Assembly: GCA_963969495.1 (NCBI GenBank)
Contig: OZ018321.1
Location: 123,642,521 to 123,706,520 of the forward strand
Origin: Ceratothoa steindachneri
Taxonomy: Eukaryota > Arthropoda > Malacostraca > Isopoda > Cymothoidae
Direction: 5' to 3'
DNA length: 64,000 nt
The position numbers and the translations under genes are program-made. Positions 11,186 to 22,632 of the stretch are shown here, piece by piece; positions within the stretch are counted from its first letter, which is position 1; every line of letters starts with the position of its first letter. The notes beneath the pieces were generated by a model. It did no database searches, was not told the DNA's origin, and was given only the letters and a program-made list of their open reading frames with translations.

Positions 11186-12069
11186 TTTTCACTCTGTGAC
11201 AAAAAGGGAATTATACATTTTTTTCAGTGTAACTTTCATTTTATTCATTCCATTTTCATAACCTGTATACATAGGTAGTTTATATCTGTAAAGTATCGTA
11301 CACCATATTTGCAAACCTTTCTTTTTATCTGGCACAATCTACGGGTGTTGTAATAGAAAATCAGGTGTTATAATATTTTTAATGGTACTGCATTATGATA
11401 TCAACAGCTATTATTACTTTTTAGAAAAATATTTCTCATTAATTTAAAGAATTTTCACTAGACCTATTTATAACAGAAAATAGAATAATTTAGGTAACCT
11501 TTTGCTCAATTTAGTGAAAGAAATCTTAGCCCAAATTACAATTAAGTAAAATTACAAAAGAGTTGAATATACCTGAATTTGAATTAATTTATATCTTATC
11601 ATTTTTATTTATACAAATACTCACAAATATTTGACGCATTCTTCAATTACATGAATAATGTATCAATCATAAAAACAAATAATGAACATAAATTATGGTC
11701 AATCAAGCATATTATATAAATAATATCCAAGGACATAAAAAAGGGGAAAGTTGTGGATATCTAATTATAAATCGAATGAAACTATCAATGATAGATTACT
11801 TTATCTCCAACCGTATTTAGCGTTTGGGAGGTAATTTTTCACCTTTCAAAACTCTGAACCCAACGCATGAATGTGGTTTAGCGTCAATTATCTCTTCTTT
11901 TTAACCTAGTAGATTTAGTTGTGCATCGTCTGTGAAAGAAACAATACCACGGCTGGATTCAATCATCCAAAAAGTGATTCACGCTGGCAGCTCAAATGTG
12001 AAGATTTACTTCTGCTTGGGTTTCAATCTGAAGAGAGTGCAGTAGATCATGAAAGAGTTTAAAGAGTCA
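11186..12069. other. No gene recognised
   Basis: AT-rich sequence with no open frame or element signature that I can support. Confidence 0.5.
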
Positions 12070-12420
12070 GAATATGATTACGAGGATACGGGGGCTTGAA
12101 AACCTCACTGTAAAGGTGCTGATGAGAAAAATTCACAAACATTTGGCGGAGATCCAAGCCATTATTGAAGACGATTTTAGATAGTCAATGTGATCCATAG
12201 CTTGGGACAAAGGAGTGCCAGAATCTTTCATGATGCAGATTGTGCATAAGTACATCCGTTACTACTCAAACAAGGTGATAAAGCGCCAGCTCTTAACACA
12301 GAGGTTAAAGGGCAAGAGAATTAGACGTCTGAGAATGTTATCAACAAACTGAAGAATCCTTCTCAGATGAGAAGAATTTCTAGTGGAACCTCGGACATTG
12401 GCTTGTCATTTCATTCAATT
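12070..12420 (+). pseudogene. Tc1/mariner-type transposase relic, second copy of a different family
   Basis: One frame reads MRKIHKHLAEIQAIIEDDFR, then SIAWDKGVPESFMMQIVHKY, IRYYSNKVIKRQLL, and, after a shift, ...PSQ with FSDEKNF near 12358-12380. This matches the central part of Tc1-like transposases (EDPxRSMRSIAKDLGVSEKTIR, L.YKSY.MRRGQLL, FSDEKNF). The FSDEKNF box, whose Asp is the first catalytic acid, is intact but followed at once by a stop. The N-terminal HTH and the remaining catalytic region are not recognisable. A truncated, dead copy. Confidence 0.5.
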
Positions 12421-12429
12421 TATTTCAAG

Positions 12430-14130
12430 AAATTTTAAGCTGACTCTTACTGGCCACATTTATGATTTTCCAGCAAATTTGACAGGAAACAGTGTTCTTG
12501 AGAGATGTTACAAGATAATTGTATTGTAGCTCTTAGCAAAATGACCCCATACAGATTTATTGCGAAACATTCTATCAATTTTCGAATAATCTAAGCCAAG
12601 AGACATGAATACCTCTTGCCCATATAGATTCTTGTAGTCCGTTACGCACTTCAGGTTACTTATTTGTTACCAAAGACAGCAATCCTTTGTACCAGTCGTA
12701 CATAAAAAACAGGAACCCATGAAATCACTCGCCCCTCATTTCCCACCCTTTGACCTACATCCCCTTTATATTACTAAACAATTGAAAACGTGTAAACATG
12801 TATACCTAAACGACAATCAAAGACGTTCCAATTTCTCATACACGACAAAAACACTACAAAATTTTCCCAAAATCACGATTAAATCTACATCACAAATTAT
12901 TGCTCCCATTTTGAATTAAATTCATTTTATATATATATTCCCTTCTATTGCACTTTCAGCCAGATTTTGTATGAAAAAAGGGAAAGAAATCGGAAATAAT
13001 TTGATGAATCAATGTATCATTTAATTATTTTCATTCCATTATTTCTTTCCATTATATTCTATACTATATATTCATAGTTTTTCCATTTCCTCAGCAATCG
13101 CATTTGTACAATTAAATCAATATGTTTTATGGCACATAACTCCTTGGGTTATAATCATTCTCATACAATAATTACTTTGGTATATATTTAATTTTATCTC
13201 TAATTGCAACATTACACTGTATTTCTCGTTGTTTTAACTTCATGGGTGTCTTCCTCATAACCAACATTATGAAAAATTTAATCTAGCAATTTGCTTTTAG
13301 CTGTTCTTTGTGTTTCTTTTTCTAAACCAATATGCACCTATCATTGAGCCTTTTAGAACTAATGTAAAGTAATTTCACATATACACAGCTTAACAATCAG
13401 AATTTTGCCAAGTCATTTGCACCAATATCAGAGGAGTGAATTGACATCGAGAATTCTCCCTTCCCTTTTTTAAAAATTCGATGGGCTTTCCGCGAAATAA
13501 TTTGATAGAAATTTTTCGGGGGGTATGTCCGCAAGTGCTCATTTTGTTAACCTAAATATTTGAGTTTTGTTCCTAAAATTTATGCAATTATCGATAAGGC
13601 TATCATTTTGAACAAATCTTTGGAAGTGATGTTAATCTCTCACTTCTGTGTGCGGTCGATTTTACCTAGTGACTTTCTTTCTCTCTTAGCAAAAAGGAGC
13701 AGAATAAGGTCTGCCCATCTTACGCACATGCTCTAATATATTTAAATTGAACTCCCCTCGACATTTCATTTAGTTTAAGTTCAATTCATTTTTTCATTAA
13801 TAAATAAATTCCTTAAATTGAAATAAAGTCATTCATTCAATCAGCGAGAGTTCCATTACAATTGTTTTGTTCAGAATATATCTTAGTTTAGTCTTAATCA
13901 TAAGTTAAATATCATGAACAGGTAACTTGATAGAGGCTTTATTACTTGCTTGTTTACACATTAATCTTGAATGACATCCTTGTCGAGGTATGCCTGTGAA
14001 GCTTCGCTCGTAGTAAGGGCGCATAAACAAGCACGGGCAGATAGCCGACCGACAACCATCTGCTATATGCTTTGGAGGGATTAAAGGAGTGTAAGGCCGC
14101 CTCCTTGATTTTATCAATGCGTCCACCATT
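12430..14130. other. No gene recognised
   Basis: AT-rich spacer with short frames only (12719-12919 plus, 13905-14129 minus) that I could not relate to any family. 13740-13860 is simple AT-rich sequence with repeated TTCAATTCATT/TCATTCA words. Confidence 0.5.
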
Positions 14131-14133
14131 AAC

Positions 14134-14205
14134 CGGGATTTATCTAATGGCTTGTCAAGTTTCAGTTCAAAGGATATATAAAGACCAAGACCCCCGAATA
14201 TAATT

Positions 14206-14277
<72 letters not shown>

Positions 14278-14850
14278 CAGAAAATGGGAACAAATTGATC
14301 ATTAAGGATAGTTAATTGGATCGTGACATTTCTAAAAGGACAAAGCTAAGCGGGAAGTGAAAATTTAACGTAAACTCGAACCATGGATATTATTATTTAG
14401 GTTTGAGCGGTAAGTTAATTCAAACGGGGATGGAGGTGATGATTGACAGTAGGTGTAATCAGGGAATTACATTGCAAAATTGCTTTATCTTGAAGCTTAG
14501 AGGTGTTTGGAGGGGGTAAGACCAATGGCACAGATCTTCTAGGAGAAACTTCTATGAGCCCTAATGAGGAGGACTCGTAGATGGGGGTTTTGAGTACTTC
14601 TTGAAGGAGGGGCGAGATGAGGGAGGCCGCGCAGTTCTCCGGCAAGAAGGTAGCTCGATACCCTTTCCTCTGAACAGGGGGCAAAGCTTCACGTGGGGCG
14701 AGCTGTTGGTGAGATTTTAACGACGAGGTACGACTCGAATAGGGGCTGCGAGACTTCGCGGGGGAACAGACAAGACTATGTGAATGGAGGGACTGGCATA
14801 CTCTCAATCTCCTCAAGAATTAACGGAAGTAGGGTTAAATAGCCAGGTGG
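14134..14850. repeat. Interspersed GC-richer repeat, copy B, containing an (AT)n array
   Basis: It begins with TAATGGCTTGTCAAGTTTCA and TTCAAAGGATATATAAAGA (also at 1838-1870), then an (AT)n array (about 14211-14272). Blocks shared with copy A follow: GTAAGACCAATGGCA with TGAGGAGGACT (14515-14577), GGCCGCGCAGTTCTCCGG and AAGGTAGCTCGATA (14625-14660), and ACAGGGGGCAAAGCTT. A third, weaker match is GGAAGACCAATAGCC near 27443, inside the extra segment of the left LTR of the 27-kb element. Frames here (for example 14415-14816 minus) are not protein-like. 14851-15570 shows no gene. Confidence 0.5.
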
Positions 14851-15572
14851 CTGGTCCGTTAAGTAGCTCAAGGGCATGGCCGTCCCCAGAGGATTCTCGA
14901 AGTCAGTTTATGCAAACTTACTTAGAGATAACAAGTTGGATCGGACAACGAAGTTTCTTCAGGTTATTGGGTTGAGTTAGTACGACCGCGTTCGCGGGAG
15001 AACAGACATGCCTGGGAGGCATAGTAGGAGAGAGTTAGCGTTATCGTGGGGGAAGGAAGAACGAGATACTTCTCGAATAATCAAATACAGCTGGTTCGAG
15101 CGACTCAGCCTGGGACTGCTCCCTCCTCGATGATTCTAAGATTACCACGTCAAGGATCACTTAAGTTGGGGGAAAGGGGCTGAAGGGAGTATTCCGGGGA
15201 GCTTCCTCTCAGGCTGGTCCTTCTAGGGGTATCCTATCACAAATTGGAATTCGGCTAAATGTATTTACAAATCAGATGATTATGATAAAGAATTATAGTT
15301 AAATGCTGGTTCATTAATTCCTCGCCTAATTTTAATATATCTCATGGTCTATTTAAAGTGGAACATTGCATTAAATGCTTATTTTAAACAAAATTATCCA
15401 TTTTAAATATCAACCCTTTGATTTATTAAATTTGTTTATTGAACAATATATTTATAATTGCATATATATCTATTCATAGTTATGTGAGATATATTTCTAC
15501 ATTTAACATACACTCTCTCACACGTATATATTTTAGAAACAGATCTTATCTATACGTCTCTACCCTTCGGTA

Positions 15573-15990
15573 CGAGGGGCGGTCAAAAAGTTTTGCAAAT
15601 CGGTAGGGCAGAACAGAGTAAGGGGGATGGCTGTTTGTGGGGGTGTTAGGACAAGTTATGATAAGTTAAGACCTGCAGCCGCACGCTCCTGCCTCGTCTA
15701 TTTAAGAAGCAGTAGCTGATCGCAGATCGTCAGTCACAAATTTTTCAACAATGGAGAAGGTTGAGCACCGCGCAATGATCAAATTTTTGACTAAGGAAGG
15801 CAAGAATGCAAAAGAGATGCATGAACACATGGTTGCAGTGTACACCGCCACCGCCACTTCCTATGCAACCATTGCTCACTGGAATAGGGAGTTCCGCCAT
15901 GGTCGTGAGTCCCTTGAAGATGACCACCGTCCAGAACGCCAGTCACACGTGACCAACAGCGAAAATGTGGCCCGTGTGGAGAGGATGTAT
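15573..15990 (+). mobile_element. Mos1-type mariner, 5' fragment
   Basis: TA at 15571-15572 is followed by the inverted-repeat sequence CGAGGGGCGGTCAAAAAGTT. The leader and coding start (ATG 15751) closely match the full-length mariner at 33381-34675. The peptide has KFLTKEGKNAKEMHEHMVAV and YATIAHWNREFRHGRESLED, the paired helix-turn-helix N-terminal domain that binds the inverted repeats. It ends soon after the ENVARVERM block, about one third of the way into a roughly 345-residue transposase. Beyond that the sequence switches abruptly to antisense gypsy gag. The catalytic domain and 3' inverted repeat are missing, so it is a deletion product; the frame that remains is cleaner than in the other copy. 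Confidence 0.85.
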
Positions 15991-16008
15991 TCCCGAACTA
16001 TCTGAAGG

Positions 16009-16559
16009 TTTGTTTGGGCTGAATTCTACACAGCCTCGACTCCACACCCGAAAAATCTAGGGTCATATTATAGGCGGTAAGTAACTCTGCCTTCAACGAT
16101 GAATAATCAGTTGTTGCCTCTGAGGGTAGTGAAATAAAAATATCCCTCAGGTAAGTAAGTGTCCGGTAAGAGCGACAATTTAGCTGCGCCGTCTGGTTCT
16201 ATGTCCCACTGATTTACATTGAAGATTTTCTCGAAGTTGGTTAAATATGAAGCGAAATCTTTCCCTTCTTTGAAGATAGGCAGTTTGACGGAGGCGGTTT
16301 GCTGGATTCTGGCCACCGAAGTAAAGGATATGGTTTCGTTTCTCGCTCTTATTATCTGTAATTCATGCAAATGAATTCTCTTCCTTTCTTCCCATTCTTT
16401 TCTTTCTATTATATATTCTCTTTTTTCTGTCTCTTCTCTTTCTCTTTCTTTTATTTCTTTTCTCGCTGTTCTCTCTTCTTCTTGGATATAAGACATTAGG
16501 TCCTTCCCAGTTACACCCACAGATTTTCCTTGTGCCTTAAAAATTTCGAACGAAGACAT
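16009..16559 (-). pseudogene. Gypsy (Gmr1-like) gag, N-terminal part
   Basis: Start ATG at 16557-16559 on the minus strand, with MSSFEIFKAQ. A highly charged coiled-coil-like tract rich in Glu, Arg and Lys follows (about residues 28-75), then KRIHLHELQIIRARN and VKLPIFKEGKDFASYLTNFE, which is the capsid N-terminal block also seen in the 27-kb element (VFKDGKDFSTYITHFEKI). A frameshift near 16137 is followed in the next frame by FISLPSEATTDYSSLKAELL and YNMTLDF. The frame runs up against the mariner fragment at about 16009, so the capsid C-terminal region is lost. Gag would form the particle of an LTR retrotransposon. Assignment to the same clade as the 27-kb element is by motif similarity. 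Confidence 0.7.
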
Positions 16560-17092
16560 GATGTCTCACATGTTTGCACTTAAAAAAAAAATCAACACAC
16601 AGACAACAAGAGGATGCAGCGGGTTTGTCGAACCCAGATTAAACCGTGTTTCAATTGACCCCTTAATGAGAACTGACGGAAGTGCCAATTGCCAATGGGT
16701 TTTACTTGAACCAGTATTAAACACACAAATAGCAGGCAAAAAGAACTCCCTTAATTAGCACGATGCGAATTTGTGATTAAGGCGAAGAACCATTAACGCC
16801 TCCACCGAGGTGTGTCAAACAAATCGAACAAATACAATTTTTCTTAATCTTTCAAATGGCAGAGTAAACGGATCGGAAAGAACAGATATAATATTCAGCT
16901 AGAAAAAAAGTGTGACGCACAATTACAAAAATCACAAAGTAATTGAATTTAAATATTAACCGGGATCGTGTAGCTAAATTGGCAAATGGTTAAACAAGAA
17001 TTTTATTGTTTCCTTGATATCCTGAACCACAATCTTAAAAGCCTTTAAATAAAACCTTTTAACGAGTCTTAAACACCTGACACCAGTTTAAT

Positions 17093-17179
<87 letters not shown>

Positions 17180-17191
17180 ATATATATATAT

Positions 17192-17254
<63 letters not shown>

Positions 17255-17340
17255 GTAGGTCAGGTAGATTACTTTTCTGACCTTCGCTTTCTCGCACTAG
17301 ACGCGGGGATATTCGAGTGCGTTTATTCCGTTGGCCTCCT
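16560..17340 (-). mobile_element. Gypsy leader, primer-binding site and LTR end interrupted by (AT)n
   Basis: Upstream of gag in its own sense. CTGACACCAGTTT at 17078-17090 reads on the minus strand as ACTGGTGTCAG, the same primer-binding-like block found next to the LTR of the 27-kb element (31591-31604). TGTCGTAGGTCAGG at 17251 resembles the LTR edge TGTCGAGGGACG (26944 and 31648). Between the two lies an (AT)n array (17093-17250). The LTR fades by about 17340, where unrelated PLE sequence takes over. Confidence 0.5.
17093..17250. repeat. (AT)n microsatellite with (ATAG) variants
   Basis: About 158 bp; TAGATA variants occur around 17161-17193. It sits exactly between the gypsy LTR edge and the primer-binding-like block. 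Confidence 0.96.
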
Positions 17341-17479
17341 TAGAAAATAGATCAATGTCTTATTAGGTGGTTCAGGGATTTAAACATGAGAAAAAAGAAT
17401 AATATTTACTATTATACAATCAAATAGCAGAATTTAAAGGTACCATATAATAAGAAAATCAAGGATTTGGGGCAAGAAT

Positions 17480-18260
17480 AACGTCTCAAAGAATTCCATA
17501 TATAAATTAGAGAGGGTGGAAGATAGGCAACCCCCAATCGGTCTACCATTACATTGATGATATTATATGCTTTCGGCCTTCTTCAAAAGATATTCACAAT
17601 TGTTTATGTAATCTTTATTCTCTAGTCCCTCCTTATTAAACTTACCCTTGAAATTAAGGAAAATGGGAGTCTTCCTTTAATTGACCTTTAAATACATAGG
17701 ACTCCTTCAGATTTTAAATTCTCTGTTTATTGCAAACCATCTAACTCTATTTCATATATTCACTTTTATTCTTATCATAGTGTAAAAATTAAACGGTCTG
17801 TATTAACTTCTATGTTTCTACGCACATTACGCCTTGTTTGTCCGGAATTTTTGGATAAGGAATTGTCAAATATCTTTGAAATAGTTAAAAACTTTGTTAC
17901 CTCGTCAATTTTTCCATACTTAATTAAACTTTGCTAAGAGAAATTTTTATAGAATTGAATGTTCTATTTGTAATTTACCTTAGTTCGGGCAAACTGCTAA
18001 ATCTTTATCTAAAAGAATTTACCATTATAAGTATAATATTAGAAAAGGTGAAATAAACAGCGCTTTATTTTTACATTTATCTGAAAATAACTTCCCCGAG
18101 GACTGGAATTCTGAAAAATTCCTTAATCATTCCGCTGATTTCACAAAAATAAATATTGTTGAGTGTTCCTCAATTGGCATCTTACCTAATATCTTACCTG
18201 GCTTAATTAAACTAGACTCTGTTTTTAAAAAAACTTATACTAAATGAAATAACTTCATAA
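17480..18260 (+). pseudogene. Penelope-like element: RT C-terminal half plus GIY-YIG domain
   Basis: TACATTGATGATATT at 17550-17564 encodes YIDDI, the RT catalytic box, followed by CFRPSSKDIH. Shifted frames then give SLPLIDL and PSDFKFSVYCKPSNSISYIH, FYSYHSVKIKRSVLTSMFLR, TLRLVCPEFLDKELSNIFEI, and, in the nuclease domain, CSICN...FGQTAKSLSKRI, NSALFLHLSENNFPEDWN and FTKINIVECSSIGILPN. The order RT - linker - GIY-YIG is diagnostic of PLEs, in which RT and nuclease carry out target-primed insertion. Several frameshifts and stops (one replaces the Tyr-Ile pair of the YIG box, leaving only FG) make it dead. It begins just before motif C, so it is 5' truncated. Confidence 0.85.
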
Positions 18261-18369
18261 TGCAGCGTGTTGTCACTCTTTATTAGTATAATATGATTCG
18301 CATTGCCTCCCTCATCACGTGTCTCTGTTTTGACTGTGGATTAACTCTTAGTCCTAAATGTTTTAGCTC

Positions 18370-18665
18370 AAATAGATAATCCTTTAAAATGTTTTTTTTT
18401 GTTTATTTCACCCACTATATTCCATTCATATACATAGAGTTGTTGTGTATATATCGTTTTAGGGATGCATATGTCTGTTATTATTTGCCTATTGTTTTTT
18501 GGGGGGTATTTTTCTCTCTTGTTTTTGTGTTTTTTTTCATTGGTTTGTACTATGTGTTGGGCGTTTGGTTCATATTTTTGTACCTTATATGAGGTTGTCT
18601 TCTCTATTTTCATGTAATTCCTTGAAAATGAACTTGCAAATATAGTTCGAAAGTTCTTGGATTTA
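18370..18665 (+). mobile_element. 3' untranslated end of the PLE at 17.5-18.3 kb
   Basis: T-rich non-coding sequence ending in ATAGTTCGAAAGTTCTTGGA (18637-18656), a variant of the terminus at 1148-1167 and 5069-5090. Here it lies in the right place downstream of a recognisable GIY-YIG domain, which ties this terminus to PLEs. Open frames at 18368-18613 on both strands are compositional. Confidence 0.55.
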
Positions 18666-18669
18666 CTTA

Positions 18670-21380
18670 CTCTCCTGCCACCTTTAAATATCTTTTACTT
18701 CTAATTCTTTTTTCTAATTTCACCAATGTCCAACCCCTTCAATTTCTTGTACTCCACTTCACTCTCACACAATCCTATTTCACACCGTCCCAAAGAAGTA
18801 GACAAAATTGGGAAAAAGGTAAAATCGGTCTCAAACAATGTTCAACCTAAAATAGGTCATTCGATAGAACAATATCCGTCCGGTAATTTGGATGTGCACA
18901 CTCTTTATATTCAACCTCCTAAGGTTTTTAGAGATTACAAAAGATTACTGAAGTTCTACATAGAGAAGCAGGATTTGAACTCTTAAATTTGATATTATGA
19001 AAGGAGCGAAAGCAGTCATTGATAAGATCTGACATGATATTAGCGAAAAACTAGCTAATAAAATAGTGCAAAGAAGTGGATGGCGTCCCGATCAATTGTT
19101 CCTTTGTAGCAGAGCGGCAATGGTCAGAGATAGAGACAAATAGATATTTACTTATCAAACAAAAATGATAAGACAAAGATTAATTCTTACTAAGTCAATA
19201 AATGAACAACGAAACTAAAAAATACATACTAGATAAAGTTAAAGAGCTAAACTATAAAGAATGCGTAAAAAAGAAAGCAAGAACACAGAATTATTACGAA
19301 CATACGAACACTAACAAGGGTTTGAACACCTAAAATAATTAACACTTTAAACGATATGACAATATTATATTGATTTTCATGTACTTACTCTCCTAAAGAA
19401 AATTCTTAAATACAAAAATCTTACTATTGCCAAGGATTAGTCTGACATCCAAACAAACCTTCAACTCCCTTACTTCCTTCCCTTTCTTTCTACTACTTCT
19501 ATACCTTTACCTGCATCCGGATCCACATACAAACGCGGGCCTATTGGTACCTATCGTGGTATTAGAAGTGCGTTTACATAAATTTAGAACCAAGACCACC
19601 TAGGTCAAATATGTAATCTCCTACCATTTTCTCACTATACTATCTCTTCCCTTTCCCTCTCCTAATCCTCTCCCCCTTAAACCCCCCATCCTGTACCTCT
19701 GGATACAGGGTGAGGGTTGATGGAAGAGCAGGGGCACCCGAGCTCAAGCCTCACCCCCTATGCTCCTTGCTCCCAAAAGATCTTGGGGTGGGTGGGGGGC
19801 TCGGACACTCTAGTGTTTTGCTCGTTCTATTCTCGAAGATGACCGCTGGCAGGTCCAAAGACGTCTCGAGAATTTTGCCACGGAAAACATTATTCTTTTG
19901 AACCGTCATCTCCAGCACAACAGAAGGCTCCTTGCGACCTGTTGAAAGCTTGTAAACCCCTTTAACAAATGTATACCAGTTGTTGTGATTTTGTATACTA
20001 AAGTTTTTTTACTTCTTATATTTTAGTGTTCTCTCACTTATTAATTAATTCCTAGTTCATCTTTACTTAACTCCAAATTCAGATCCAATGATACTTTTTA
20101 TAACTCGTTTCATGTGATAAATCTTTCAAGTGAGCTCCTACATTTACCCAATATATTCAATTAATAATAATTTTATACATAAAGATTAAAATCTATTTTT
20201 AGCATATGCTATTTGCAATATTTTACTTCTTCCGTTGTATTCTTGAGTTAAAAGTGAATCAGTTTGTTAAAACTTTTTAGGTTCTTGAAATAACTGTATA
20301 CCATGCCTCTAAGGGAGGTATTTCGAATATAGACAAATATATTAAATGTAGAAAACTGGACGTTAGATGTTACTTCTACAATTTTATTAAAGAAAACCTT
20401 TTGCTTTCATTGCTCCAGCAATTTTTCTTTTGAATTGAATCATTGAAGAGCAATCTTTTTTTCGGGAATTCATTCCTCTGAGCTTTCTACTTCTACAGAA
20501 ATTTAATTCTCAATGGTTTATTATCCGCTACTTATTAACTTTTGGAGAGATGGGCAGTTCACATTTCCACAACATTCTTATCGACTTGCTTTAATCTGGG
20601 GCAACTTTCTTGTGCAGGTTTATTTAATGCAAAGGGGGGTACAAGTCCAACATACCCGTTAATGTGTGTTTTGGGAGGCGCAGCAAATCCATTTATTTTC
20701 TCTAAAGATAAAGCTCCCTGGTTCGTAAAGTCTTTATCAATTAGCATTTTATAAAGTTTTTCTACACATGTGATCTGTACATAACCAATCACAAAACCGC
20801 TCTGATTTCCTTTCCTTTTGTGTAGTACGCCAAATTTTCACTCTCTTATCTCTTCGTTAGTCGTGGCAATTGGGTACAGGTACCGGCTATGACGCCTCAC
20901 GGCTTTGCTCTGTGGCTGGTGTCAAAAGACAACAATATATGGGCCCTACAATGGGGAACGACTATTATTTCCTGTAGCCTACTAACCTATGATTGTATTT
21001 CTGATCTTATGTACCTCACCATTTCGAGTCGGAGCATCTCAACGATTTTGGAATTTTCTTTAAAAAACAATACTTTGAACATCCTTTCTACAGCCATTCC
21101 ATCGTCTTTTTGTAGTTGTTCTCTAACTTTTACCAAGGACTGTCTTTCTCACTCTTTGACATTCCTTAGTTTCAAATTTTACCAAAATTAAATTTAATCG
21201 AGAAAGAGATTGTGAAACCGTTGTTTCCGAGGAAGTGTTTTTAAACTGCATTAAATACTAAAAATTATAAATCTACGTATGTAAGTTAATTTATTTGGAC
21301 ATATAAAGTGATATTACCGCATTACGTCGAAAATTTCCATGTTCCCACTGATTCTGTTTTAAAAGCCATTAGGCCTAAAC
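18670..21380. other. No gene recognised; pyrimidine-rich tract and GC-richer islands
   Basis: An 86-codon plus frame (18726-18986) is open but unlike any family I know. 19440-19690 is strongly C+T rich on the plus strand. 19700-19920 is a GC-richer island with a short frame containing RSILEDDRWQVQRRLENF; 20542-20792 is open on both strands; 20889-21191 plus is a Ser/Thr-rich frame. I cannot support any of these as genes. Confidence 0.5.
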
Positions 21381-21604
21381 TCAACTGAGTGATTAGAAGT
21401 GCAGCGCTGCCACATCCATCTTGTTTAACTAATCTCCTCACTCTTTGAATTAATAAATTTAAACAATCACTCATCAATCAAAACCTAACAACCTTCAGAG
21501 TAAAAATTTTAACAATTAAACATTACTGTTTCTCCCAGTGATTAAACAAACTCTCAAAGCACATAAGCACTGTTGTCACATTTTTCCATTCATCCTTAGA
21601 AAGA

Positions 21605-22406
21605 ATGGCTCCTCTTACTCTCAGGAAGGCAGACAAAGAAAAATAATACTCCAACTACAAGAGGAAAAACCGAATTAAACGAACCAGTTAATTTTAATGA
21701 ACTGCAGACCCATATTTCCTCATCTACTCTATAAGGTGATGCCAAAGACATTATGAACGTTCTCTTTAAGTTTTTTTAATCTTCTTTTGCCAAACAAGAA
21801 CAAAAAATCATTTCTCTCGAAAAATCTAACGAACAAATGAGATCAAAAATCGAAAAATTAGAAGAAAAGGTTGATTCTTTCGACGCTTATGAAAGACGAA
21901 ATACGATTATATTCTCCGGCAATATACCTGAAGCTACCAATAATGAAAACTGCAGCAATATCATCTGCAAACCTATTAAAGATTACTGCCACATACAAAT
22001 GCAAGAAACTGACATCTCTGTTGCTTATCGTCTAGGTCCTAAGACTAAAGTACAAGGTCCCGACAAAAGAAACATAATTGTGAAGTTGCGCAGAAGTAAT
22101 CTGAAGCGTGATATCTTCTCAGCATGCAAAGAATTCAAACCTTTATTCTATGTAAACGAACAACTGACGCCAAATCGCAACAAAATCTTTTTTGTCCTCC
22201 GCCAAGCTAAAAAGAAATTTTCCACAAAGATCGCCGGCTGTACTACCAGAGATGGATTTATCAACGTTTTCCTGCCATCACCCTCCGGTCGCCGTGACCT
22301 ACGTATAGTTATCAATACCCAAGCTGCCCTCCAAAAATTTCTGTCGGAACACCTCAATTCGACGCCTGCAGACTTTAATGGTGAGAATCTCTGGAACGAT
22401 CAGTAA
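21605..22406 (+). pseudogene. LINE ORF1 (RNA-binding chaperone-like protein), broken near its start
   Basis: ATG 21605 begins MAPLTLRKADKEK. A frameshift and two in-frame stops follow within the first 75 codons, after which 189 codons are open. The C-terminal part has a coiled coil (KIEKLEEKVDSFDAYERRNT; the tail of this segment is the conserved junction of ORF1 proteins), then IIFSGNIPEA, YRLGPKT, RNIIVKLRRSNLKRDIFSAC and FYVNEQLTPNRNKIFFVLRQ. This layout of coiled coil, RRM-like fold and C-terminal domain is that of L1/CR1-type ORF1 proteins, which bind the element RNA as trimers. No CCHC zinc knuckle is visible. ORF2 starts 226 bases further on. Confidence 0.75.
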
Positions 22407-22632
22407 TAATACCTTCGGCGATATTACTGTTTTAAATGAAAAAAAAACAAAAAGAAACAAACCATGTTTTGACCTAACATTCACTTACTTTTATTTCAAT
22501 TGTATTACATACTTTAATCCTTTTTCTCTTATTAAAGATATCATAAAAATAGTATTTCAACTCTTTATAGATATTTTATACTTAATTTAAATTTGTAACC
22601 TTTAATTTTTAAATTCCAATAGAACTATCTTT

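Noticed and set aside
14415..14816. Ser/Pro-rich minus-strand frame of 133 codons
   Set aside because: It lies across an interspersed repeat shared with 1.3-1.9 kb, where the frame is not conserved.
20542..20792. Overlapping sense and antisense frames of 70 and 77 codons
   Set aside because: No family resemblance, no neighbouring element evidence; open on both strands by composition.
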